64,000 nt of DNA from contig NZ_JAKNUT010000007.1 of assembly GCF_023155855.1 (NCBI RefSeq), positions 62,001 to 126,000 of the forward strand. Reading direction: 5' to 3'. Of the stretch, positions 33,380 through 41,651 are shown in pieces. The notes under the pieces are model-generated. The model was not told the origin of the DNA, did not search any database, and worked only from the letters and a program-made list of their open reading frames with translations. The translations under genes and the position numbers were made by a program. Source of the DNA: Microbacterium aoyamense (GTDB taxonomy: Bacteria > Actinomycetota > Actinomycetes > Actinomycetales > Microbacteriaceae). Every line of letters starts with the position of its first letter. Position 1 is the first letter of the stretch.

Positions 33380-33457
33380 CTGCAACAGATTTTGTGCAAC
33401 CTCGCCTGTGGTGCCGAACTCTCCCTCTTGTCGATCGACACCGTGTCGCAGAGCGCG

Positions 33458-33477
33458 GGCCGGCGAGCTCGCCGGCC
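33458..33477. repeat. Perfect 20-base palindrome
   Basis: GGCCGGCGAGCTCGCCGGCC is perfectly self-complementary. It lies about 100 bases upstream of the csoR promoter and could be a terminator isolating the copper operon or a protein-binding site. Confidence 0.65.
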
Positions 33478-33577
33478 GGACTGCTCATTGCAGCGTTTGT
33501 GACGTCAGCCCGAGGCCACCATCGCTCCTCACCCGCGCCGGTGCCACTCGCGCTGCGCTCAATAGATGACCGAGCGC

Positions 33578-33608
33578 TTGTCCTCTATACGGTAGGGGGG
33601 TATGGTAT
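33578..33608 (+). promoter_or_regulatory. csoR promoter with overlapping CsoR-type operator
   Basis: TTGTCC (33578) and TATGGT (33601) are spaced by 17 bases as -35 and -10. Between them lies TATACGGTAGGGGGGTATGG, the G-tract flanked by GTA/TAT halves that is typical of CsoR-family operators. CsoR without copper should block RNA polymerase here; Cu(I) should release it. Confidence 0.7.
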
Positions 33609-33613
33609 CTGCT

Positions 33614-33895
33614 GTGAACGGCTACACGGCGAGTAAAGAAGACCTGCTCAAGCGGCTGCGACGAGCGGAGGGCCAGGTTCGTGGCATCGCGCGGATGGTC
33701 GAGGAGGACAAGTACTGCATCGACATCCTCACGCAGGTCTCCGCTGCTACGAAGGCGCTGGAGTCCGTCGCGTTGTCGCTGTTGGCGGACCATCTCTCGC
33801 ACTGCGTTGCCGAAGCCAGTGCCGAGGGCGGCGCGGTCGCGGAAGAGAAGATCCGTGAGGCCAACGAGGCGATCGCCAGGATGGTTCGTTCCTGA
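33614..33895 (+). CDS. csoR: Copper-sensing repressor CsoR
   Basis: This is a 93-residue, all-helical metal-sensing repressor (DUF156 family). The Cu(I) ligand triad is present as Cys35 (DKYCIDIL), His60 and Cys64 (LADHLSHCV), matching the Cys-His-Cys set of M. tuberculosis CsoR. I start it at GTG 33614 because the upstream ATG at 33602 lies inside the -10 box; this makes the transcript nearly leaderless. It leads the copper operon with the CopZ-like chaperone, the CopB-type ATPase and two extracellular proteins. Confidence 0.9.
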   Translation: MNGYTASKEDLLKRLRRAEGQVRGIARMVEEDKYCIDILTQVSAATKALESVALSLLADHLSHCVAEASAEGGAVAEEKIREANEAIARMVRS

Positions 33896-33927
33896 CACAT
33901 CTACCCGCTCATCACGAGGAGACAGAG

Positions 33928-34257
33928 ATGAACACCGAGAAGCGTATAGACCTGGGCTTGAAGGAAGCGGGCGCTGGCTGCGCGTGCTGCGCAACTGCGT
34001 CGACTCCCGGGAACGCGGGCGCCGCGACGGGCGCGGTTACTTCCGATGTGCAGGTGACGGGGATGACCTGCGAACACTGCGTGTCGAGTGTCACTGAGGA
34101 GTTGCTCGCGATCGACGGGGTGGAGGGTGTTTCGGTCGACCTGAAAGCGGGCGGCGCGTCCCGGGTGACGATCCGCAGCTCGACGCCTATCGCCCCAGCA
34201 ATCGTCGAGGCGGCGGTGGAAGAGGCCGGCTACGCGGTGACCGGCCGCTCCGTCTGA
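33928..34257 (+). CDS. copZ: Copper chaperone with heavy-metal-associated domain (CopZ-like)
   Basis: This 109-residue protein has an HMA domain with the metal motif GMTCEHC (about residues 45-51) and the fold ending in AAVEEAGYAV. A 35-residue N-terminal extension carries an additional CACC cluster (residues 18-21), not usual in CopZ. It should pass Cu(I) to the ATPase encoded next. AGGAG precedes the ATG. It lies 32 bases after csoR. Confidence 0.88.
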   Translation: MNTEKRIDLGLKEAGAGCACCATASTPGNAGAATGAVTSDVQVTGMTCEHCVSSVTEELLAIDGVEGVSVDLKAGGASRVTIRSSTPIAPAIVEAAVEEAGYAVTGRSV

Positions 34258-34397
34258 GCGCGATCGACGTGAGGGCGTTACCGCCGCGCGATCGGTACCC
34301 ACCACGGAGTTCGACGGTCACCACCCCCGAAGTGACCAGCGTTCTTGCCAGGTCTGACCCGCATCTGTCGGATGCGAACAGTGGAAGGAAGCTCAGC

Positions 34398-36554
34398 ATG
34401 AGCCAGCACGACCACCACGCACATCACCACCCCATGTCGACCGACACTCGCGAAGGTGACACGGTGGATGACGCGCACGCCAGCCACAAGGCCGCGCAGG
34501 AAAGTGGCCATGAGGGACACGGCGGTGCGCGGACGGGGATTCATCACGGCGACCACGGCGGTCACGCCGGGCACGGCCCAGACCATGTCGCACGGTTCCG
34601 TCGACTGTTCTGGATCAATCTGATCCTCGCTGTTCCGGTAGTGGCGTTTTCGGGCATGTTCTCGATGCTGCTCGGGTATCCGCTGCCCGACGCGGTCTGG
34701 GTGGCCTGGATCTCTCCGGTCCTCGGCACCGTGATGTATGCATGGGGCGGCGCCCCGTTCCTCACTGGCGCGGTCAGCGAACTGCGTGCCCGTAAGCCCG
34801 GGATGATGCTCCTGATCGGGTTGGCGATCACCGTCGCGTTCGTCGCATCGTGGGGCGCCAGCCTCGGGCTATTGGATCACGAGCTGGATTTCTGGTGGGA
34901 GCTGGCGCTGCTGATCGTCATCATGCTCCTCGGTCACTGGATCGAGATGCGATCGCTCGCGCAGACCATCTCCGCACTGGACTCCCTTGCCGCACTCCTC
35001 CCAGACGAGGCGGAGAAGACGGAGGGGGACACCACTGTCACCGTGGCGCCCGCAGACTTGCAGGTCGGCGACACCGTCGTGGTTCGTCCGGGCGGACGCG
35101 TCCCGGCCGACGGTCGCGTCGTGCAGGGCTCGGCCAGCATGGACGAGTCGATGATCACCGGCGAATCGAAGCCCGTCCGCCGCAGCGACGGGGACGCGGT
35201 CGTCGCGGGTACCGTCGCCACCGACTCCGGCATCCGCGTCGAGATCACGGCGGTGGGTGAGGACACCGCACTTGCCGGTATCCAACGCCTGGTCGCCGAG
35301 GCACAGAACTCGTCCTCGAAAGCGCAACGCCTCGCCGACCGTGCCGCCGGGTGGCTGTTCTGGTTCGCGCTGATCGCCGCGGCGATCACTGCTGTTGTAT
35401 GGACCATCGTCGGGCTCCCCGATGATGCGGTGATCCGCACGATCACAGTGCTGGTGATCGCCTGCCCGCACGCCCTGGGCCTCGCGATTCCACTAGTGGT
35501 GTCCATCGCCACCGAGCGCGCCGCCCGCGGCGGGGTGCTGATCAAGGACCGTCTGGCGCTGGAGAGCATGCGGACAGTGAACACTGTACTGTTCGACAAG
35601 ACCGGCACCCTCACCAAGGGCGCTCCCGCCGTCACCGCTGTTGAACCGGTCGACGGGGTCGACGCGGACTGGCTGTTGGCCTTCGCGGCCGCTGCGGAGG
35701 CCGACTCCGAGCATCCGCTGGCCCGTGCCATCGTGACCGCCGCGCGCGAGCAGAAGCTTTCCGTGCCGGCGTCGACGGACTTCGAATCCTCACCGGCGGT
35801 CGGCGTCCGCGCGACCGTCGACGGCCAGGTGGTGCAGGTCGGCGGACCGTACCTGCTCGAGCAGACCGAAGTTCAAGAATTGCCCATTGTGGGGACTTGG
35901 CGTCAGGAGGGTGCGATCATCCTGCACGTCCTCATCGACGGGAAGGTCGCCGGTGCGCTCCGGCTGGCCGATGAGATCCGTCCCGAGTCCCGGCAGGCAA
36001 TCGACGCCCTGCGCGCGCGCAACGTGCAGGTCGTGATGATCACTGGTGACGCTGAAGCGGTAGCAGCATCCGTGGCGGCTGAGATCGGCATCGACCGGTT
36101 CTTCGCGGGCGTGCGACCGGAGGACAAGGCCTCCAAGGTAAAGCAGCTGCAGGACGAGGGCCGCAAGGTTGCGATGGTTGGGGACGGGGTGAATGACGCG
36201 CCCGCTCTCGCACAGGCCGACGTCGGTATCGCCATCGGCGCCGGCACCGACGTCGCGATCGCCTCGGCCGGGGTGATCCTCGCCAGCGACGATCCCCGAT
36301 CAGTGCTGTCGGTTATCGAGCTGTCCCGCGCCGGCTACCGGAAGATGAAGCAGAACCTGTGGTGGGCTGCCGGGTACAACCTGATCTCGGTGCCGCTCGC
36401 CGCCGGGATCCTCGCCCCGATCGGCTTCGTACTGCCGATGTCGGTCGGCGCGATCCTGATGTCCCTGTCGACCATCGTCGTCGCCCTCAACGCTCAACTG
36501 CTCCGGCGCCTGGATCTCAGCCCCGACGCGGTTATCCGTCGCCGACAGGTGTGA
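34398..36554 (+). CDS. copB: Copper-exporting P-type ATPase, CopB-type (CPH motif)
   Basis: The 718-residue P1B ATPase begins with a His-rich tail (about 20 His in the first 63 residues) in place of HMA domains. The membrane metal site is C-P-H (356-358, ACPHALGLAIP), diagnostic of P1B-3 / CopB pumps. Phosphorylation Asp400 is in FDKTGT, TGES is present, and GDGVNDAPALAQADVGIA closes the catalytic part. It exports copper (or silver). The ATG at 34398 follows GGAAGGAA. A longer frame begins at 34269 but lacks support. Confidence 0.92.
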   Translation: MSQHDHHAHHHPMSTDTREGDTVDDAHASHKAAQESGHEGHGGARTGIHHGDHGGHAGHGPDHVARFRRLFWINLILAVPVVAFSGMFSMLLGYPLPDAVWVAWISPVLGTVMYAWGGAPFLTGAVSELRARKPGMMLLIGLAITVAFVASWGASLGLLDHELDFWWELALLIVIMLLGHWIEMRSLAQTISALDSLAALLPDEAEKTEGDTTVTVAPADLQVGDTVVVRPGGRVPADGRVVQGSASMDESMITGESKPVRRSDGDAVVAGTVATDSGIRVEITAVGEDTALAGIQRLVAEAQNSSSKAQRLADRAAGWLFWFALIAAAITAVVWTIVGLPDDAVIRTITVLVIACPHALGLAIPLVVSIATERAARGGVLIKDRLALESMRTVNTVLFDKTGTLTKGAPAVTAVEPVDGVDADWLLAFAAAAEADSEHPLARAIVTAAREQKLSVPASTDFESSPAVGVRATVDGQVVQVGGPYLLEQTEVQELPIVGTWRQEGAIILHVLIDGKVAGALRLADEIRPESRQAIDALRARNVQVVMITGDAEAVAASVAAEIGIDRFFAGVRPEDKASKVKQLQDEGRKVAMVGDGVNDAPALAQADVGIAIGAGTDVAIASAGVILASDDPRSVLSVIELSRAGYRKMKQNLWWAAGYNLISVPLAAGILAPIGFVLPMSVGAILMSLSTIVVALNAQLLRRLDLSPDAVIRRRQV

Positions 36555-36580
36555 CGTACCGCAGGAGGAGGGAAGTGACA

Positions 36581-37030
36581 ATGTCGCTGATCGCACTGAC
36601 GGACCGGGTCCGCACCGGCCGATCGATGGCCCGCACGATGCTGCTGCTCATCGTGGGTACCGGCGCGGTCATCGTGGGCCTGCTGGCCATGCACTCCCTT
36701 GACGCCCACACCCTCGACGCCCACACCGCGACCGAGGTCGGACACCGGACCACCGTCGCCGCTTCTGCTTCGACAGGTGCCGGTGATCACCGTGCCGACA
36801 CCGTCGCAGCCGATGAACCGTGCGCGGACTGCGGCAGCGGGCACTCCAACATGCTCGCTATGGCGTGCGTGCTGGCGCTGCTGGCGACCGTGCTGCTGCT
36901 GGTCCGGCCCGGCGCCGGCATGAGGCGGTCGTCGATTCTTACCCGGCCGAGGCCCTCGGTCGTGCCCGCGCGACCCCGCGCGAGGCTGCATCCTCCTTTG
37001 CTCACCGTTCTCTGCATCAGCCGTACGTGA
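36581..37030 (+). CDS. DUF6153 membrane protein of the copper operon
   Basis: The 149-residue protein has two transmembrane helices (about 18-38 and 90-108) with a Cys/His-containing loop between them (CADCGSGH), and a basic C-terminal tail. This is the DUF6153 layout, found beside copper ATPase genes in actinobacteria. GGAGGAGGG lies upstream; a GTG at 36575 is an alternative start. A role in metal handling at the membrane is inferred from context. Confidence 0.75.
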   Translation: MSLIALTDRVRTGRSMARTMLLLIVGTGAVIVGLLAMHSLDAHTLDAHTATEVGHRTTVAASASTGAGDHRADTVAADEPCADCGSGHSNMLAMACVLALLATVLLLVRPGAGMRRSSILTRPRPSVVPARPRARLHPPLLTVLCISRT

Positions 37031-37127
37031 CGCGTTCGTGCCGAACCTTTGTGCCCGGCTCCCGCATCCGCACGCCCGTCACCCCAACCGGCGTTGCTTT
37101 CACGTATTTCTGTATTGGAGAACCCTG

Positions 37128-37736
37128 ATGAAGATCCCTACCGCGGCAACCGCCGCACTCACCCTTCTCGCCGCGCTCACGCTGACCGGTTGCGCCGGCG
37201 CCACCGGCTCCGGCTCGGACTCGATGCCGGGCATGGATCACGGCGCCAGTTCGGCCGCCTCCGCGCCGAACACGGACTTCAACGATGCGGATGTGATGTT
37301 CGCGCAGATGATGATTCCGCACCACGAGCAGGCCGTCGAGATGTCCGACATGATCCTCGCCAAAGACGGCATCGACGAGGACGTGATCACGCTGGCGGAG
37401 GACATCAAAGCCGCCCAGCAGCCCGAGATCGACCAGCTGCAGGAGTGGCTGGATGCGTGGGGTGCCGACGGCGACACGGGCGCCATGGGCGACATGGGTC
37501 ATGCCAGCGGCATGATGAGCGAAAACGACATGACGGCGCTGGATTCCGCTACCGGCGCGGAGGCGTCACGACTGTTCCTCGAGCAGATGACGATGCACCA
37601 CGAAGGCGCCATCGATATGGCGCAGGACGAAGTCGACAACGGGCATAACCCGGACGCGATCGCGATGGCGCAGACCATCATCGACACACAGACGGCGGAG
37701 ATCGCCACCATGCAGGAGCTGCTTGAAGGACTTTGA
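37128..37736 (+). CDS. DUF305 lipoprotein, copper-operon associated
   Basis: The 202-residue protein has a lipoprotein signal (lipobox LTGC) and two DUF305 helical repeats, each with the His-rich motif (MMIPHHEQAVEMS and MTMHHEGAIDMA) and Met-rich segments between (MGDMGHASGMM). Such His/Met residues suit binding of Cu ions outside the membrane. GGAG sits 7 bases before the ATG. It is the last gene of the copper cassette. Confidence 0.86.
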   Translation: MKIPTAATAALTLLAALTLTGCAGATGSGSDSMPGMDHGASSAASAPNTDFNDADVMFAQMMIPHHEQAVEMSDMILAKDGIDEDVITLAEDIKAAQQPEIDQLQEWLDAWGADGDTGAMGDMGHASGMMSENDMTALDSATGAEASRLFLEQMTMHHEGAIDMAQDEVDNGHNPDAIAMAQTIIDTQTAEIATMQELLEGL

Positions 37737-37756
37737 CTGGCTCGGCCGGGAGGTGC

Positions 37757-38209
37757 TCAGCCAGCGCGCTTGCTGAGCGCCTGTCGGCTGATGCCCGTGC
37801 GCGTGGCGAGCAACGCCCACGAGACATCTTCGCTTCTGAGCTGCGTGATCAGAGCGTCGCGTTCCTTCAGCAACGCGACTTCCTCGCGGTGCAGTTTCGC
37901 CAGAGATTTCGAGATCTCGCCAAGGCGGCTCAGCCCTGCGAGCCGTGCGCTCTTCTTCTCCCAAGGTGCCGCCGGTGTGGACCGAGCGGCGCGCGGCGCA
38001 CGTACCGATGCAGGGCGCGCTGGGTCCGGCGAGTCACTGGGCGCGGATCGTCGAAACGAGCTTCCATCCATGCGCGCAGCGGGCGACGCTGACGCTGTCT
38101 CGTTGACACCGTCGTTGCCGACGTCCGCAGTCCTCGGAGGCGGAACGGAAAGGGAGGTCGAGGATCGCAAAGTCACGGATTTCCGCTGTTGGTGGCGTCC
38201 TCGAGTCAT
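37757..38209 (-). CDS. Coiled-coil protein with C-terminal HTH
   Basis: The 150-residue frame has a low-complexity basic/Pro-rich N-terminus, a coiled coil (about 93-120, EISKSLAKLHREEVALLKERDALITQLR) and a short helix-turn-helix (SWALLATRTGISRQALSKR). It converges on the DUF305 gene. A decayed paralogue lies at 9792-10130 in segment A. No clear ribosome site marks the start, and an ATG at residue 47 is also possible. A DNA-binding role is inferred. Confidence 0.6.
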   Translation of the reverse strand: MTRGRHQQRKSVTLRSSTSLSVPPPRTADVGNDGVNETASASPAARMDGSSFRRSAPSDSPDPARPASVRAPRAARSTPAAPWEKKSARLAGLSRLGEISKSLAKLHREEVALLKERDALITQLRSEDVSWALLATRTGISRQALSKRAG

Positions 38210-38398
38210 GCAACCAGGTTGACACGCGATACCAGTTCACACAAGGGATCTGAGCGTGCACACTTTTAGTGCCTGCGTGCATCACCTGTTCCCCTCGTTC
38301 GGCTCGTTCGTACGGGTTCGGTTTGAGGACGATCGTCGGACTCGCTCTTGGATCTTCGTCGTTCTGGTGAGCGGTGCAGTCGATCCTTCGACCCGTAA

Positions 38399-39088
38399 TC
38401 AGTCGTGCAGTGTGACAGGTTCAGAGGAGGCGACCGGGAAGAGAACCCGAACGACAAGCCACCCGATCGCCGCCCCAACAAACTGCGCGCCGATGAAGGG
38501 CAGCGCGGAAGCCGGCGCGATGCCGGCGAAGCTGTCGCTGAACATTCGACCGATGGTGATGGCGGGATTGGCGAAGCTGGACGAAGAGGTGAAGAAGTAC
38601 GCCGCGCCGATGTACGCGCCGACGGCGAGCGCGGTGAGGTGCGAGCGGCCGGTGCGGACGAGCGCGAAGATCACGACGATCAGTCCCGCGGTCGCGATGA
38701 CTTCGGCGAGAAGCAGGTTCCATCCACCGCGGTCGGTCGTGCTCCAGCTGACGGCAGGTTGGGCGAACATGAGGTTCGCCAGGATCGCGCCGACGATGCA
38801 ACCGACGATCTGCAGGGGCAGGTATGTGGCGGCGACCGACCACGGGCGTCGATGCAGAAGGATGTCGACGACGGTTACGACCGGGTTGAAATGGGCACCG
38901 GAGACCGTAGCGAAGACGAGGATCAAGACCGTCAGGCCTAACGCGGTGGCGAAGGCGTTCTCGAAGAGCTGGAGTCCGACGTCGGTCGGGGACAGGCGCT
39001 GGGCGGCGATGCCGGACCCCACGACGACCACGGTCAAGCCGGCGCTGCCGAGCAACTCGCCCGCGCCAGCGCGAACGGTGCGGTTCAC
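38399..39088 (-). CDS. aqpS: Aquaglyceroporin (MIP family), probable arsenite channel
   Basis: The 229-residue channel has six helices and the two NPA-like boxes: N-P-V (GAHFNPVVTVVDI) and N-P-A (SSFANPAITIGRM). The first box has Val instead of Ala, as in several arsenic-associated channels. Its start overlaps the ArsR stop by 4 bases (ATGA), so arsR and this gene form one operon. In Sinorhizobium an aquaporin (AqpS) replaces the arsenite pump, and the present operon also lacks ArsB and Acr3. Confidence 0.85.
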   Translation of the reverse strand: MNRTVRAGAGELLGSAGLTVVVVGSGIAAQRLSPTDVGLQLFENAFATALGLTVLILVFATVSGAHFNPVVTVVDILLHRRPWSVAATYLPLQIVGCIVGAILANLMFAQPAVSWSTTDRGGWNLLLAEVIATAGLIVVIFALVRTGRSHLTALAVGAYIGAAYFFTSSSSFANPAITIGRMFSDSFAGIAPASALPFIGAQFVGAAIGWLVVRVLFPVASSEPVTLHD

Positions 39089-39435
39089 GAAGCGACGAGG
39101 AGTTGAGAGACGCGATCAAGCGCGCCAGGGACGAGCTTGAAGTACGCCCAGGTGCCGCGCTTGCTGCGGGTGAGGAAGCCCGCGGTGGTGAGGACCTTGA
39201 GATGGTGGGAGACGGTCGGCTGGCTCAGCCCGACCGGCTCGATGAGGTCGCACACGCAGGCCTCGGCGTCCAAGGAGGCCGCGACGATAGACAGAAGCCG
39301 CAGACGTGTCGGATCGGCCAACGCCTTCATCGTGGTCGCCAGCTGGTCCGCCTCCGCAGCCGTGAGCGGTTCGCGCACGAGTGGTGTGCAGCAGGTCTCA
39401 GCGGTGACGTCCGTCACCTCAAGCATCGTGGCCAT
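39085..39435 (-). CDS. arsR: Arsenic-responsive ArsR repressor
   Basis: The 116-residue ArsR has a winged helix (TMKALADPTRLRLLSIV...SQPTVSHHLKVLTTAGFLTRSKRGTWAYF). With the ATG at 39435 a vicinal cysteine pair falls at 15 and 16 (ETCCTPL), and further cysteines at 60 and 62 (ACVCDL). Corynebacterium glutamicum ArsR binds As(III) with Cys15, Cys16 and Cys55, so this arrangement is very similar. It controls the divergent arsO promoter and its own operon with the aquaporin. Confidence 0.9.
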   Translation of the reverse strand: MATMLEVTDVTAETCCTPLVREPLTAAEADQLATTMKALADPTRLRLLSIVAASLDAEACVCDLIEPVGLSQPTVSHHLKVLTTAGFLTRSKRGTWAYFKLVPGALDRVSQLLVAS

Positions 39436-39454
39436 GCATCGACAGTAGTCGATA

Positions 39455-39505
39455 TTGACAGATGTCGATACATCGATAAGAATCGGACATCGACGTTCAT
39501 CGATA
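39455..39505 (+). promoter_or_regulatory. arsO promoter with ArsR operator repeats
   Basis: TTGACA (39455) and TAAGAA (39477) are spaced by 16 bases as -35 and -10 boxes. The palindrome TCGAT-AC-ATCGA lies between them at 39464-39475, and ATCGA...TCGAT follows at 39490-39505. Both are good candidates for ArsR binding in the region between the divergent genes. Confidence 0.65.
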
Positions 39506-39521
39506 TCTGTCGGAGGCTGCT

Positions 39522-40838
39522 GTGACCCTTCTCGACCTGACGCCCCGCGTCACCACAAGCGAGCGAACCGCGACCCTGCCGGTCGTGATCATCGGCGCCG
39601 GACCGATCGGACTGGCGGCGGCGGCGAACCTCGCGGAGCGGAGCATCGACTTCCTCGTCTTCGAGTCCGGAGGAGAAGTCGCAGCAAGCGTTCGGTCGTG
39701 GGGGCACACGCGACTCTTCTCGCCCTGGAAGCACCTCGTCGACCCCGCCTCCCGTCGGCTGCTGGACGCGCAGGGCTGGGAGCTGCCCGATGCGGAGCGT
39801 GCACCGACGGGAGCCGAACTCGTCGACAAGTACGTCGCACCCCTCGCCGCCGTCGATGCGATCGCCACGCGCACCCGCGTCGGCGTTCGGGTCGAGGGCG
39901 TCACCCGCGAGGGCATGGACCGCACCCGCACCACCGGGCGTGCGGCGACGCCGTTCAGCGTCCGCGTGCGGTTGGCCGACGGATCCGTTGAAGATGTCGC
40001 GGCACGCGCCGTGATCGATGCATCGGGCACGTACCTTTCACCGAACTCCCTGTCCTCGAGCGGGCTCGAGCTGCTGGGAATGACAGAGATCGCCGACCGG
40101 GTCACTCCCGCATTGCCGGACGTCCTCGGTCGCGACCGCGACCTGTTCGCCGGCCGTCGGGTGACAGTCGTCGGCGCCGGACACTCCGCCGCGAACACCC
40201 TGCTTGCGCTGGTGCAGTTGGTGCGCGAGGAGCCTGGCACTAGCGTCACCTGGCTCATCCGGAACGCACAGGCGGTGCGGGTGTCGTCCTCGGCCGACGA
40301 CGAGCTCGCCGATCGTGCGCGCCTCGGCAGCCGCGTCGATCAGGCCGTCGCATCCGGTGCCATCGCGCTCACCGACGGATTCGAGATCATCCGCGGCCGC
40401 CGCACGTCCGACGGTGTCGAACTCGTCGGACACCAGCGCGGCGAGGTCGTCACCCATCGCACCGACGTCGTTGTCAACGCGACCGGGTTCCGTCCGAACC
40501 TCGACATGCTTCGCGAGATCCGGCTCGAGCTCGACGAGATCGTCGAGGCCCCCAAGCGGCTCGCCCCGCTCATCGACCCGAACCTGCACTCGTGCGGCAC
40601 GGTCGAACCTCACGGGTTCCGCGAACTCACCCACCCCGAGCCGGGCTTCTTCATCGTCGGCATGAAGTCGTACGGTCGTGCGCCCACGTTCCTGCTCGCG
40701 ACCGGATACGAGCAGGTTCGCTCCGTGACCGCGTGGCTCGCAGGCGACATGACCTCCGCGTCGAAGGTGGACCTCGTGCTTCCCGCGACGGGTGTGTGCT
40801 CCACCGACAGCGGTAGCGGAGGCGGATGCTGCTCGTGA
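39522..40838 (+). CDS. arsO: Flavin-dependent monooxygenase-like protein of the arsenic operon (ArsO-like)
   Basis: This 438-residue protein has an N-terminal FAD motif (VVIIGAGPIGLAAAANL, about 20-36) and an NADPH motif (VTVVGAGHSAANTLLAL). These are the elements of class B flavin monooxygenases. The chain ends in a Gly/Ser segment with GGGCCS, an extra vicinal Cys pair that may bind As(III). ArsO-type flavoproteins occur in actinobacterial arsenic operons; the reaction is unsettled. It starts with GTG 39522, 6 bases after GGAGG. Confidence 0.82.
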   Translation: MTLLDLTPRVTTSERTATLPVVIIGAGPIGLAAAANLAERSIDFLVFESGGEVAASVRSWGHTRLFSPWKHLVDPASRRLLDAQGWELPDAERAPTGAELVDKYVAPLAAVDAIATRTRVGVRVEGVTREGMDRTRTTGRAATPFSVRVRLADGSVEDVAARAVIDASGTYLSPNSLSSSGLELLGMTEIADRVTPALPDVLGRDRDLFAGRRVTVVGAGHSAANTLLALVQLVREEPGTSVTWLIRNAQAVRVSSSADDELADRARLGSRVDQAVASGAIALTDGFEIIRGRRTSDGVELVGHQRGEVVTHRTDVVVNATGFRPNLDMLREIRLELDEIVEAPKRLAPLIDPNLHSCGTVEPHGFRELTHPEPGFFIVGMKSYGRAPTFLLATGYEQVRSVTAWLAGDMTSASKVDLVLPATGVCSTDSGSGGGCCS

Positions 40839-41347
40839 CGACGGTGCGTTCCATGCAGGCGTCGGACTGGCCCGACGTCGAGCGGATCTACGCGGAGGGC
40901 ATCGCCGACGGCGAAGCGACCTTCGAGACCCACACGCCCGACTGGGGCGTGTTCGATGCTGGCAAGCTCGATATCGGGCGGCTGGTCGCCGTCGACGAAC
41001 ACGGGCTCATCATCGGGTGGATCGCGGCATCGGCCGTCTCTTCACGACCCGTTTACGTCGGTGTCGTGGAGCACTCCGTCTACATCTCGCGGTCCGGCCG
41101 CGGGCGAGGCGTTGGAAAGCTCCTCCTCGCCGCGTTCGTGACCGCGTGCGAGGCCGCCGGTGTCTGGACCATCCAGTCCAGCATCTTCCCCGAGAACGCC
41201 GCCAGTGCCCGGCTTCACGAGGCCGCCGGATTCCGAGTTGTGGGACGTCGCGAACGCATCGCCCGTGCGGGTGTGGGGCCTCACGCAGGCGCCTGGCGGG
41301 ACACCCTGCTGATCGAACGACGCAGCGCCATCACTGGAGCTGACTGA
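40826..41347 (+). CDS. arsN: GNAT acetyltransferase, ArsN/phosphinothricin-acetyltransferase-like
   Basis: The 173-residue acetyltransferase resembles PAT enzymes: VEHSVYISRSGRGRGVGKLLLAAFV contains the acetyl-CoA loop, then SSIFPENAASARLHEAAGFRVVGRRERIARAG...GAWRDTLLIER. ArsN1 proteins of this group N-acetylate the antibiotic arsinothricin. The operon context favours that function, but phosphinothricin-type substrates are possible. The gene overlaps the arsO stop. GGAGG precedes the ATG by 3-4 bases; GTG at 40835 is an alternative start. Confidence 0.8.
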   Translation: MLLVTTVRSMQASDWPDVERIYAEGIADGEATFETHTPDWGVFDAGKLDIGRLVAVDEHGLIIGWIAASAVSSRPVYVGVVEHSVYISRSGRGRGVGKLLLAAFVTACEAAGVWTIQSSIFPENAASARLHEAAGFRVVGRRERIARAGVGPHAGAWRDTLLIERRSAITGAD

Positions 41348-41348
41348 G

Positions 41349-41639
41349 ATGGACGACGCCGTCATCCGTCGGCACCTCTCGGCAAGTCGCGTCGCGATGC
41401 TCGAGCTTGTGCGGGAATCGCACTGCGCCAGCCGAGACGAGATTCTGTCCGCCTGGTCACACGCGTTCCGTGGAATCAGCCGTGGCGCGGACTGGAACAC
41501 GCGCGCGGTCGACCAGCTCCTCTGGCAGTTGGAGAACCTCGAATGGATCGCCGGCCGAGATGGCGGATTCGAAGTCACTGACGCCGGGCAGCGTACGCTC
41601 GAGGTCGCTGATCGCCGGGGTGTCGCTCTTCGCCGATAG
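41349..41639 (+). CDS. Small helical protein of the ars operon, unknown
   Basis: The 96-residue protein (MDDAVIRRHLSASRVAMLELVRES...) is all-helical with a beta hairpin near its end (WIAGRDGGFEVTDAGQRTLEV), a pattern like a winged helix. It may be a small DNA-binding protein. It starts one base after the arsN stop codon and stops 10 bases before the ArsR-ArsC fusion gene. Its function is unknown. Confidence 0.65.
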   Translation: MDDAVIRRHLSASRVAMLELVRESHCASRDEILSAWSHAFRGISRGADWNTRAVDQLLWQLENLEWIAGRDGGFEVTDAGQRTLEVADRRGVALRR

Positions 41640-41651
41640 ACTGAGGTCTAT
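41636..41651. promoter_or_regulatory. Operator 1 of the ArsR-ArsC fusion
   Basis: ATAGAC-TGAG-GTCTAT has perfect 6-base arms around a 4-base centre. It overlaps the ATG at 41650, so binding would block both transcription and access to the start. A close copy lies at 42550. Confidence 0.65.

Larger units (their letters stand above)
33016..33613. other. 600-bp gene-poor junction between segments B and C
   Basis: This stretch holds no convincing gene. From left to right it contains GTTGCAT pairs (33021/33033), the att core (33100), the 189-bp left-end repeat, a palindrome (33156), doubled AACTGTGCC (33250/33261), a long inverted repeat (33302/33368), a 20-base palindrome (33458) and the csoR promoter. 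Confidence 0.7.

Noticed and set aside
33012..33488. Frames across the att core and the left-end repeat
   Set aside because: They run through tRNA-derived and repeat sequence, lack ribosome sites, and the matching segment at 8304 does not preserve them.
41407..41649. N-terminal extension of the ArsR-ArsC fusion
   Set aside because: The extra frame overlaps the 96-aa gene in another phase and precedes a complete ArsR domain that starts at the ATG at 41650.
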